From Pseudomonas fluorescens (lineage in GTDB: Bacteria; Pseudomonadota; Gammaproteobacteria; Pseudomonadales; Pseudomonadaceae), in assembly GCF_902497995.1 (NCBI RefSeq), contig NZ_CABVII010000009.1:145706-209705 (forward strand): a stretch of DNA of 64,000 bases, read 5' to 3'. The notes under the pieces were generated by a model. The model searched no databases, was not told where the DNA came from, and was given only the letters and a program-made list of their open reading frames with translations. Shown here one piece after another: positions 26,626-34,383 of the stretch. Made by a program: the position numbers and the translations under genes. The first letter of the stretch is position 1; every line of letters begins with the position of its first letter.

Positions 26626-28049
26626 GCGCAAGAGAGAACTATCTCACCCGCCTGAAAAAACCACGCCCAGTGTGGATAAATGGGAAAAAGGTAATGCAAC
26701 TCGAAGCTGAGCCAAGTTTCAAAGGCGCTATAGACATCATCCTTCGTTACTACGAACTTTTAGAGCATGATGGATTCCATTTCGATTATGCGGGTGGTAT
26801 TTCTGCCATCAGCTTAATGACGCCACGGTCACCTGAGGACTTGGTGAAGAAGCGAATCGCATACCAGGCGGTCGCTAACCTCTCTTTCGGTATGCTCGGG
26901 CGTACACCAGACTTTATGAACGCGGCATTGTGTGCGATGAGGTCGCACGCAGATTTCTTCGGAAAAGGTGAGTTCACAAACTTCAGTGAAAACGTCAATA
27001 ACTTCTATGACCGCTGCGCTCGCGATAATTTGTTCATCGGGCACGGTGCAATAAATCCGCAAATTGACCGGTCAAGAAGCTTGGGACTTCAAGAGAATGC
27101 CTACGTTGGCGTGGCTTGCACGAAGACGGAACGTGCAGGTATTCGTGTGTCGGGGGCCAAGATGATTGTTACGCTTGCGCCTATCGCCGATGAGCTACTG
27201 ATTTTTAATATGCCCGGTCTGTCCAGTGCAGACACAGACTATGCGTTGGCTTTTACGGTGCTTACCGACGCAGAAGGGCTCAAAATCATTTGTCGTAAAC
27301 CATTGACCCATGATTCAAGCTCAGCATTCGACTACCCGCTTTCGAGCAAGATCGATGAGATAGATGCCTACTTGGTATTTGAAGATGTTTTTATACCTTG
27401 GGAAGATGTCTTTATCTTCAAAGATGTTGAAAAATCCAATCGATTCTACGACATCACCAAAACCAGACATCATACCGGTCATCAGGGAATTGTTCGGGGG
27501 CTGGCAAAGGCTGAGCTTCTTATCGGTGTCGCAGATGCGCTTGCTAAAAACCTCGGGCTAAACCAATTTGTTAATATCCAAGAAAAAATAGGCAAATTAA
27601 CAACGGCTTATGAGCTAATTAGAGCCGCTGTCATTATTACGGAAATCGAATCTGAAATGGATTCGCAGGGCGTCTGCAACCCTCGCATCACGTCGATCCA
27701 AGCTATCCGCTACCACTTTCCCAAGTGGTACCAACAAATGATCACCACTGTTCAGGCACTTGCTGCTGGTTCAATGCTCGCCGTACCACATAGCCAGGAT
27801 TTTTTGAACGAAAATGAAGTGTGCCTGACTTCTGCTTTGCAGAACCCATTCCTTTCGGCAAAGGATCGCAGTCATTTACTTAACTTGGCATGGGATGTAA
27901 CGGGCGACGGTTTTGGTCAACGGCAGATGGTGTATGAAAACTACCACGCCGGTGATCCAATGCGCATCGCCGCTGCTCATTACGTTTATTATGATAAAAC
28001 CGTGATGGTCAATGCTGTTGCTCAAGCGCTGAAACCCAAGAACGATTAA
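26622..28049 (+). CDS. HpaB-family FADH2-dependent monooxygenase
   Basis: This 475-residue protein belongs to the 4-hydroxyphenylacetate 3-hydroxylase large-component family. Visible blocks are FGMLGRTPDFMNA, GVACTKTERAGIRVSGAKMI, FEDVFIPWEDVF, TRHHTGHQGIVRGLAKAELL and DGFGQRQMVYENYHAGDPMR. Such enzymes use reduced FAD and oxygen to hydroxylate phenols or other rings, or to oxidise nitrogen or sulfur. The matching flavin reductase is the last gene of the set (31776). The substrate cannot be told; no 4-hydroxyphenylacetate catabolism genes are near. It has its own AAGGAAG site. Confidence 0.88.
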   Translation: MSARENYLTRLKKPRPVWINGKKVMQLEAEPSFKGAIDIILRYYELLEHDGFHFDYAGGISAISLMTPRSPEDLVKKRIAYQAVANLSFGMLGRTPDFMNAALCAMRSHADFFGKGEFTNFSENVNNFYDRCARDNLFIGHGAINPQIDRSRSLGLQENAYVGVACTKTERAGIRVSGAKMIVTLAPIADELLIFNMPGLSSADTDYALAFTVLTDAEGLKIICRKPLTHDSSSAFDYPLSSKIDEIDAYLVFEDVFIPWEDVFIFKDVEKSNRFYDITKTRHHTGHQGIVRGLAKAELLIGVADALAKNLGLNQFVNIQEKIGKLTTAYELIRAAVIITEIESEMDSQGVCNPRITSIQAIRYHFPKWYQQMITTVQALAAGSMLAVPHSQDFLNENEVCLTSALQNPFLSAKDRSHLLNLAWDVTGDGFGQRQMVYENYHAGDPMRIAAAHYVYYDKTVMVNAVAQALKPKND

Positions 28050-28237
28050 TGATCGCGCACGTTTGTCTGCCGATACACGTGTAATTTAAAGTGTGATGAG
28101 CATGCCGCTCCAGCGCTCATTGATGTTTATTGTGCTTGAGTTGCAGGTTGTACTTAACTTCTAGCCGAAGGCCATAGCTGATGTTGTGGTCTGTGCCGGC
28201 TGCATATCATATATCTTAGCTCAAGGTGCGGGCAGTA
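28050..28237. other. Gap inside the accessory gene set, no gene seen
   Basis: About 190 bases, the largest gap in the set. It contains a weak stem GATGAGC/GCTCATT around 28096-28123. A second promoter for the downstream genes could lie here; I see no clear one. Confidence 0.35.
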
Positions 28238-29443
28238 ATGATTTATAATGCAGACAGACTGTCGAAAGTAATGACTGTCAACGACCTCGAATTGCTAATT
28301 GTTTCGTCTCTGGAAAATATCAATTACTTTTCGGGGTTGCGTCCGGTCATAAAGACGCTGAATAAATATTATGGTGAGTGTTACATCGTTATTCATGTGA
28401 GTACACCTCGCGTATTAAATTTCGTGCATTCTTGCGGTGAGTGTGATCAATTGACAGAGTCCATGTCTAGCCTCGGACATGTGTTTACCTACGGAACTTT
28501 TTACAGGGAAAGTGGAGCCGCCTATGAACGACAGGGTGATGAGGCTGATATTTTCAAATGGACAATGGATTCGCCGCGCCATGCTAATGGTAAAGAAGCC
28601 CTGTTAGCATTGATCGCGACCATCGCACCCAAGCGTTTGCCGCGTATAGGTTATGATCAGGATGGTATGCCCAAAGCGACTGTGGAGGCGCTGAGCAATT
28701 CTGTTGGGAAAGATAATCTTGTTGAAAGCGCTGCACTTGTTCGCGATGTCCGTAAGGTTAAAACTGCCTCGGAAATAAGTGGCTTGAGTCGCGCAGCACA
28801 AATCAACGAGCAGGCTATATATCGAGTCACCGAGGCACTGCAGAGCGGTATCTCGGAACATGAGCTAAAAGAGATTTTCGAATACGAAGTAGTAAAACAA
28901 GGCGGTCGTCCAGAATTGACGATGCTTAAAATTGGTTTGAATGCGGTCGGCGGTCAGCGGCAGCAGAAGAAGGACAACACTTTAAGTGCAGGTGATCTGG
29001 TGTGGTTTGATTCCAATACCTCCTATCAAGGCTATTGGGCGGATTTGGCGCGTGTTGTAGCGTTCAAGGATTTGAACCCGGCAACCCTGGTGAAATATAA
29101 CGCGCTGCGTAAAGGCATGATCCACGCTTCCGAGATTGCGAAGCCTGGGATAACTGGCGCAGAAGTGTTTAATAGCACAATGGAGTTCATTCAGGATCAG
29201 GGGTTTTCAGGTTACCGCAGGCATCACATAGGTCACGGCATAGGCTTTGAAGCGTATGAGCGACCGATCATGTCGCCTGATGAGAACTGCTGCATCGAAG
29301 AGGGTATGGTCATCTCACTTGAAACTCCGTACTACGAGTTTGGGCTCGGTGCTCTGCATATTGAAGATCCCGTGTTGATTGGCGTGCAACAGAATACCTT
29401 CTTGACCCTAAACCCGTGTCCGGAGCTTAAAGTTATAAACTGA
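28238..29443 (+). CDS. M24 (creatinase/Xaa-Pro peptidase family) metallohydrolase
   Basis: This 401-residue protein has an N-terminal creatinase domain (NDLELLIVSSLENINYFSGL) and a pita-bread catalytic domain. All five metal ligands are present: Asp in WFDSNTSYQG and in YWADLARV, His in GHGIGFEAYERP, Glu in VISLETPYYEFG and in LHIEDPVLI. Members cleave Xaa-Pro peptides or C-N bonds in small molecules such as creatine or ectoine. Here it could trim the small peptide or hydrolyse a pathway intermediate. ATG 28238 is preferred over GTG 28226 from the family N-terminus. Confidence 0.88.
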   Translation: MIYNADRLSKVMTVNDLELLIVSSLENINYFSGLRPVIKTLNKYYGECYIVIHVSTPRVLNFVHSCGECDQLTESMSSLGHVFTYGTFYRESGAAYERQGDEADIFKWTMDSPRHANGKEALLALIATIAPKRLPRIGYDQDGMPKATVEALSNSVGKDNLVESAALVRDVRKVKTASEISGLSRAAQINEQAIYRVTEALQSGISEHELKEIFEYEVVKQGGRPELTMLKIGLNAVGGQRQQKKDNTLSAGDLVWFDSNTSYQGYWADLARVVAFKDLNPATLVKYNALRKGMIHASEIAKPGITGAEVFNSTMEFIQDQGFSGYRRHHIGHGIGFEAYERPIMSPDENCCIEEGMVISLETPYYEFGLGALHIEDPVLIGVQQNTFLTLNPCPELKVIN

Positions 29444-29468
29444 CATCAAACAATGAAGGGAGTCAAAT

Positions 29469-30476
29469 GTGCAAAACATCGTAGAGTCGATAGGCAGTAC
29501 GCCAGTGCTGGAGTTACGCCATCCATTGGTACCGAAAAATAAAAAGCTTTTTTTAAAACTTGAGCAATTCAATCCAAACCTCAGTATCAAAGATCGAACC
29601 GCACTGGGCCTGATCCAGTATGCGTTGAAAGCTGGAAAGTTGCTTCCTGGTGGCCGGATCATTGAGTCCACATCCGGTAACTTGGGAAAGTCTCTCGCCA
29701 TGATAGGCGCGGCGATGGGGTTTGGGGTGACTGTCGTTGTCGACCCGAAGGTGAGCAGCAGTGCACTTAACTGGTATAGAGCCTATGGCGCAACCGTCGA
29801 CATGGTGACCGTGCCAGACCAGTCAGGTGGGTACCAGCAGTCGAGGATTGCACGGGTGAAAGAACTGCTTAAAGCTGATCCCAATGCTTACTGGCCGAAC
29901 CAATATGACAACCCCGATAATCCTGATTATCATTGTGAGACGACGTCCAAGGAGTTTCTGCCATACGATTATGATGTACTGGCAGGTTGTGTAAGTACGG
30001 GCGGGCACTTATCGGGTATTGCAAAGGGCTTGAAAAGCCATAACTCCAGCATGAAAGTGCTTGCCTGCGATGTTAAGGGGTCTGCCGTGCTGGGTGGGAA
30101 TTTTGCACCTTATTTGCTCAACGGTGTTGGTTTGGCGTGGCGCTCATCTAATACCCATATTGAATACTTTGATTACATGGCCATCGTTGAGGATAAGCAT
30201 GCCATTTCCATGTGCAGGATATTAGCGCGCGAGTGCGGGGTGCTGCTCGGTGGGTCAGCCGGTCTGGTAGCATTTGGAGCACTTCAACTCCTGTATAACA
30301 GCGATGTGAATAGCATTTTGGCGATCATGCCAGACTCCGGAGCCAACTATCTAGATACGCTTTACGACGATAACTGGGTCCGTGAAAAGGATATTGCCAT
30401 CCAAGATTCTGCCAAACTTCTCAAGTTTCTTTCCGCAACGTCAAATGCGGAGCAGGAGTTTATGGCTCATGCCTAG
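29469..30476 (+). CDS. SbnA-like PLP-dependent beta-substituted alanine synthase
   Basis: This 335-residue fold-type II PLP enzyme has the Schiff-base Lys in NPNLSIKDRTALG, substrate loop ESTSGNLGKSLAM and phosphate loop CVSTGGHLSGIAKGLK. Compared with CysK it is closer, as I recall the sequences, to SbnA (VVDPKVSS, DQSGGYQQSRIARVKELL, YWPNQYDNPDN, MPDSGANYLDTLY), which joins O-phosphoserine to the amine of glutamate. It may therefore make a beta-amino-substituted alanine. No SbnB-type dehydrogenase is present. Start is GTG behind GAAGGGAG. Confidence 0.85.
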   Translation: MQNIVESIGSTPVLELRHPLVPKNKKLFLKLEQFNPNLSIKDRTALGLIQYALKAGKLLPGGRIIESTSGNLGKSLAMIGAAMGFGVTVVVDPKVSSSALNWYRAYGATVDMVTVPDQSGGYQQSRIARVKELLKADPNAYWPNQYDNPDNPDYHCETTSKEFLPYDYDVLAGCVSTGGHLSGIAKGLKSHNSSMKVLACDVKGSAVLGGNFAPYLLNGVGLAWRSSNTHIEYFDYMAIVEDKHAISMCRILARECGVLLGGSAGLVAFGALQLLYNSDVNSILAIMPDSGANYLDTLYDDNWVREKDIAIQDSAKLLKFLSATSNAEQEFMAHA

Positions 30477-30547
30477 TGGGCATCACTGGGTGTTGTTAAG
30501 CGCTCCAGCTGATTTGTCTGTTGATGACGTCGAAGAAGGAAAGGGAA

Positions 30548-31225
30548 ATGAATTCTAAAGAGTTGCTGGCAAGATTTATCGTTGATGAAGAAATTATAAG
30601 GTTTGGCTCTTTCAAGCTAAAGTCTGGAAGAATCAGTCCTTATTTTTTTAATTTTGGCGGGCTCAGCGACGCTGGTTTGCTTTTTCGTTTAGCGCAATAC
30701 TATGCCGCGCACATCAAGAGTTCGGGTGTGGAGCGTTATGACGTTTTATTTGGGCCCGCGTACAAAGGGATTCCTCTGGTGGTGTCTACGGCTATCGCGC
30801 TCTCGAAGGAACAGGCCCTACTTCCTTATTCCTTTAATAGCAAGGAGGCGAAAGCTTATGCAGATGGTGGCCTGATAGTAGGTAGTAATCTGAAAGGAAA
30901 AAAGGTTCTGGCGGTGGATGATGTCATTACTTCCGGTAGAACAATACAAGAGTCTAAGTCCATCGTTGAAGACGCAGGCGGGCAGTTAGCTGGATATCTA
31001 GTCGCGCTGGATCGGTGTGAAAAAATGCTCGATTTGGATGACTCTGCGGTGTCAAGAAGCTACAAGCAATATGGTGTCAAGTGCACAGCAGTCAGTGATA
31101 TCTGGGCCGTGCTCCATTATATGCGGAGCTTGACGGTACATCAGGATAACGTCAGACGAATGGAAGATTATCTCGAGCAGTATGCCGCCGCTCCAGTTGA
31201 TGCCTGGAATGAGGTTGCATCATGA
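30548..31225 (+). CDS. Orotate phosphoribosyltransferase, accessory copy (PyrE-like)
   Basis: This 225-residue protein matches gamma-proteobacterial PyrE: FGSFKLKSGRISPYFFN, DVLFGPAYKGIPL, FNSKEAKAYADGG and the PRPP motif VLAVDDVITSGRT. PyrE makes orotidine 5'-phosphate from orotate and PRPP. The chromosomal pyrE is expected elsewhere, so this would be a second copy. In a biosynthetic cluster it could be a resistant target, or could attach PRPP to a pathway nucleobase. ATG 30548 follows GGAAAGGGA. It overlaps the LOG gene by four bases. Confidence 0.88.
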   Translation: MNSKELLARFIVDEEIIRFGSFKLKSGRISPYFFNFGGLSDAGLLFRLAQYYAAHIKSSGVERYDVLFGPAYKGIPLVVSTAIALSKEQALLPYSFNSKEAKAYADGGLIVGSNLKGKKVLAVDDVITSGRTIQESKSIVEDAGGQLAGYLVALDRCEKMLDLDDSAVSRSYKQYGVKCTAVSDIWAVLHYMRSLTVHQDNVRRMEDYLEQYAAAPVDAWNEVAS

Positions 31226-31785
31226 AGTCATTGGCACTTTTCTGTGGGTCCAGCTTAGGTGTTAAAGACGAGTATGCTCTGGCAGTGGAGCACCTGGTAT
31301 CGGTCATTCATGCCAAAGGGCACGGAGTTGTCTATGGCGGCGGGAAGGTCGGACTGATGGGCGTTGTGGCGGAGTCTGCAAAGTCTATTGGTTGTAAGGT
31401 TGTTGGGGTAATGCCGCAGTTTTTAATCGACAAAGAGTTGGCGTGTGCTGACCTCTCTGAACTGGTGATCGTTGACGATATGCACCAACGAAAGAAAACA
31501 ATGATCGAACTGTCGTCTGGTTTCATTGCGTTGCCAGGCGGGACCGGTACTGCCGAAGAGTTTTTTGAAGCCTGGACTTGGGGGCAGTTGGGGCTGCACG
31601 CTCACCCCTGCGCGCTTTACAACGTTGAAGGGTGTTATGAGTCGCTTATTCGCTACTTTGAAGACCTTGTAGCCAATGGGTTCATGAACCGGGTATTTCT
31701 CGATTCGTTAATTATCTCGGACTCTCCTGAGGTTATCTGCGCCATGATCGACAGTTTCAAAGGAGTCGGCGCTAAATGGAGCTAA
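31222..31785 (+). CDS. LOG family nucleotide 5'-monophosphate phosphoribohydrolase
   Basis: This 187-residue Rossmann-fold protein has the LOG signature ALPGGTGTAEEFFEAWTWGQ, the arginine in DDMHQRKKTMIELS, and the start FCGSSLGVKDEYALA with VYGGGKVGLMG. LOG enzymes split the N-glycosidic bond of nucleoside monophosphates to give free base and ribose 5-phosphate; cytokinin activation is the best known case. Beside a phosphoribosyltransferase it does the formal reverse step. It is coupled to its neighbours by short overlaps on both sides. Confidence 0.9.
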   Translation: MKSLALFCGSSLGVKDEYALAVEHLVSVIHAKGHGVVYGGGKVGLMGVVAESAKSIGCKVVGVMPQFLIDKELACADLSELVIVDDMHQRKKTMIELSSGFIALPGGTGTAEEFFEAWTWGQLGLHAHPCALYNVEGCYESLIRYFEDLVANGFMNRVFLDSLIISDSPEVICAMIDSFKGVGAKWS

Positions 31786-32312
31786 TGTCTGCCGGTCGAG
31801 TTGAGGTCTTAAGCGTTGAAAGTGAATTAGCTACTCGCTCTGAGGCTGCGCAGGCGTATTGCAATGCCATGGCCAAGTTGGTGGTGGGCGTCTGTGTCGT
31901 CACCACCGGCGACGAAGACGGAATAGCGGGGTGTACGGCGACGGCAATCTGTAGTGTCTCCGATACCCCTCCGACAATGTTGGTCTGCATTAATCGACTT
32001 TCTGATACAAGTAGTACAGCCGTTCGTAGCCGGTCGATGTGTATTAATATTCTTTCGGCTCATCAACAGGGCATCAGTGAAACGTTCAGTAGACGTGCTG
32101 ATGCAGGCAAGTTTTCTTCTGTTGAATGGCATCGGGGTACGTCGGGAGCGCCGATCCTTGGCGGGGCGTTGATTTCATTAGATTGCGAAGTGTCGACCGT
32201 ACAAGATTGTAATACCCATACAATTTTTTTCTGTCGCCCGTTATCAATTGTGTCTGGAGAGGCGACTGACCCGCTCTGTTATTACGGCCGCGCTTACCAG
32301 CAATTAGCATAA
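31776..32312 (+). CDS. Flavin reductase (HpaC/RutF-like)
   Basis: This 178-residue protein of the FMN-binding split-barrel flavin reductase family has VVGVCVVTTGDEDGIAGCTA, SVSDTPPTMLVCINR and the C-terminal DPLCYYGRAYQQL. It would supply FADH2 to the HpaB-type monooxygenase at 26622, making a two-component system whose genes bracket the set. It starts ten bases before the LOG stop. No clear terminator follows. Confidence 0.88.
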   Translation: MELMSAGRVEVLSVESELATRSEAAQAYCNAMAKLVVGVCVVTTGDEDGIAGCTATAICSVSDTPPTMLVCINRLSDTSSTAVRSRSMCINILSAHQQGISETFSRRADAGKFSSVEWHRGTSGAPILGGALISLDCEVSTVQDCNTHTIFFCRPLSIVSGEATDPLCYYGRAYQQLA

Positions 32313-32455
32313 CTATTGCTCCGCCATATGGCCTGGGTTTGTGCTCCCTAAGTCTAAGGAAACTAACGTGGCTTTGGGTCGATAAACTCCATTCACCCAC
32401 TGGTTCTTATGGCGTTTACCGATCAAAAACATATGGCTTTTGACTATAAAATCTC
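32313..32455. other. Gap between flavin reductase and IS66 end
   Basis: No gene seen. It probably contains the right-hand limit of the accessory set; the IS66-type terminal motif GTAAGCGCTCC begins at 32456. Confidence 0.4.
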
Positions 32456-33230
32456 GTAAGCGCTCCACAAACCCCACCTAGTCTGTGGGGTCGAGGCTTG
32501 CAGTTCCACGGCAACAGGGCTTCGTAATCTTCGACCGAGGATGCCTGTGGCAGGCGCTCCAGTGCGTGACGCAGCCACGCATAAGGCTCTTGGCCGTTGG
32601 CTTTGGCGGTCTCGACCAAGCTGTAAAGTTGAGCACTCGCCATCGCGCCTTTGGGCGTATCGCTGAACAACCAGTTCTTACGATTATGCCAAGCTTGGCA
32701 TAATCGTAATTATCCGCAGTCGGAAATTATGTTGGGTATGCGGCGGCGGTGGCAGCGGAGCTTGGCTGCCCGCCACTGCCGACTTTGCATAATTTCAGAG
32801 ACTTTCCAGAAGCGTCAGCAGGGCGTCAATCGGACGATAGCGCGTGCGCTTGGTTTCGAGTGGCAAGAAAGTCTCGCCACGTATTGATCCGCAGGCCAGG
32901 TGTGCTCATATAGAGGGGGCTGGATCTAAAGTAAACCACTGAAAATTATGGCGTGTCGGAAACTCTCCAGGAGACCCGGAAAGCAGGCGGACTATGCGGT
33001 CACGAAACCGGGTTGGGACGAACTGAGCATAATTTCCGACTGCGGATAATTCCTTCCGATGACGAAGGGCCGGATCGCACGCTCGGCGGTGTTGTTGTCG
33101 ATGGGCAGGTAGCCTTGCTCGACGTACCGTAAGCAATGGGATGGACGCCCCCGCCCATAATCGTATCGCTGTGCCAGAGTGAGCGGTGTCGTCATCCACT
33201 TGTGCGGGAGCAGTTGCGCAATTTCACTCG
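32456..33230 (-). mobile_element. Degenerate IS66-family element, interrupted by a 372-bp insertion
   Basis: The C-terminal part of an IS66 transposase is split into two. The upstream part (about 33195-33052, minus strand) reads RYVEQGYLPIDNNTAERAIR then PFVIGR. The downstream part (32679-32456) reads NWLFSDTPKGAMASAQLYSL, then VETAKANGQEPYAWLRHALE. Removing 32680-33051 restores FVIGRKNWLFSDT in frame. The end GTAAGCG at 32456 is the IS66-type terminus. Most of the 5' half and the accessory ORFs are gone, so the element is dead. It forms the right flank of the accessory region. Confidence 0.82.
32680..33051. mobile_element. 372-bp non-autonomous element with palindrome and 24-bp inverted ends
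   Basis: Its left end carries a 32-base perfect palindrome (32678-32709, centre AAGCTT) followed by AATTATCCGCAGTCGG and eight more bases (32708-32731). The complement of that 24-base segment lies at the right end (33028-33051). Inside, a minus-strand frame ends in ETFLPLETKRTRYRPIDALL, which looks like the tail of an unknown recombinase or transposase. No target duplication is evident. Confidence 0.65.
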
Positions 33231-33411
33231 CCCGCTGACTCGGCTACCCACGTAGCGGGCAAGTAACATCGGCCAGTTGCTACCGCATCAGTGGATGCCT
33301 GCCTGGACTGCGCAAGGTGTATCCCCGTCCGCTTACTGATAAACGGCCAAAACGACATTGGAATTAGGGCCTCAAACTGGGCACACTCGGCAATAACCCG
33401 ACGGAGGACAC
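33231..33411. other. Gap before the NUDIX gene
   Basis: About 180 bases with no supported gene; probably more transposon debris. A minus-strand frame of 64 codons has no familiar motif. The NUDIX ribosome binding site CGGAGGA is at 33400-33406. Confidence 0.35.
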
Positions 33412-33837
33412 ATGACACGAGTTATTCATATTGCAGCGGCACTGATGGTCAATTCGCAAGGGAAGGCGTTGCTTGTTCGTAAACAAGGTACGACAGCATT
33501 CATGCAGCCGGGAGGAAAAATTGAGGAACAAGAACAGCCAATCCAAGCGCTGATACGCGAACTGAAAGAGGAGCTTGATATAATCGTCGAGCCCAATGCG
33601 CCGGCCTATCTAGGAACCTATGTAGCGGCAGCAGCGAATGAGCCTGGATGGAGCGTGCAGTGCGAGTTGTTTCGTTTGGAGACGGATGCCGTAGTGCTCC
33701 CGGCCGCCGAAATCGCTGAAACGTTGTGGGTAGATGCGTTGGATCTTGTCGGACTAGACCTGGCGCCGCTGACGCGCGATCAGGTTCTGCCACTACACTT
33801 CTCTCCGAATCCTTCCATCGGCCAGACGGCCAGATAA
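33412..33837 (+). CDS. NUDIX hydrolase
   Basis: This 141-residue protein has a full NUDIX box, GKIEEQEQPIQALIRELKEE followed by LDI, with the metal-binding RE..EE core. It hydrolyses nucleoside diphosphates linked to another group; the exact substrate is not readable. It starts with ATG behind CGGAGGA. It lies within the same insertion between wspR and prfB but outside the IS66 remnant, so whether it belongs to the biosynthetic set is unclear. A nucleotide-cleaning role beside LOG and OPRT would make sense but is only inference. Confidence 0.88.
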   Translation: MTRVIHIAAALMVNSQGKALLVRKQGTTAFMQPGGKIEEQEQPIQALIRELKEELDIIVEPNAPAYLGTYVAAAANEPGWSVQCELFRLETDAVVLPAAEIAETLWVDALDLVGLDLAPLTRDQVLPLHFSPNPSIGQTAR

Positions 33838-34383
33838 TATCTGTGCTCAGGTGTGTTAGCTGGATGCTTGCTTCGAAGCACCCTCATGGCGGTCTAGCTG
33901 TTTGACAAACCGCTATGCGAAAACCACCCGGTTGTACCCGTACTGGGGGGGTACCTTTGATCAAGCAAGCCATAGTTTCTGTGCTTTCAACAAAAGCCAT
34001 GCTGCCAAGGTCCCGATTTCGCTTGCCGCCACAAGTCGCCCCAACAAGTACTCAGGCTTCAGCCCACTGCTCGCGAGCTGATGCTCGTGGCTGGCTCCCT
34101 GATCCCGCTGATTTGTAACCGCTCCATGAACTACACATTCCAAGCCTCTATCTGATCTCTGATGTTGTGCTCCAGATTTCCTTCCGGAGCCAGCTCGCCA
34201 TGATGCGCGAACGCTGGCACCCGCGGTTTAGCCGCGCACTCGAGCCGATTGATCGCGTAGTAGGCCAGATCGCCCCACTCCTGGCTTTCGTGCGCAGCTA
34301 AAGCCGCCAGGCGGGCTGCCGTGGCAGCCTGATTACGGTATACTCGTCGGCTTTCAAAAGTTCGCCAACGAGTGCTGCCCGCC
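33838..34383. other. Region of unclear content before prfB
   Basis: About 550 bases. A minus-strand frame at 34131-34415 would code 94 residues with [20 protein letters not shown] and HNIRDQIEAW, but it overlaps the prfB start and matches no family I know. It may be the tail of a decayed mobile gene. The prfB promoter should lie in the last 150 bases; a -10/-35 pair is not obvious. Confidence 0.35.

Noticed and set aside
29469..30476. Plain cysteine synthase (CysK)
   Set aside because: Several segments agree better with SbnA-type enzymes, and no sulfur assimilation genes are near; the broader fold-type II assignment is kept.
26170..32312. Identity with the FVG (gvg), AMB (amb) or siderophore staphyloferrin B clusters
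   Set aside because: No aminotransferase, formyl- or carbamoyltransferase, LysE exporter, NRPS or siderophore synthetase is present; only single features (small ORF, SbnA-like enzyme) are shared.
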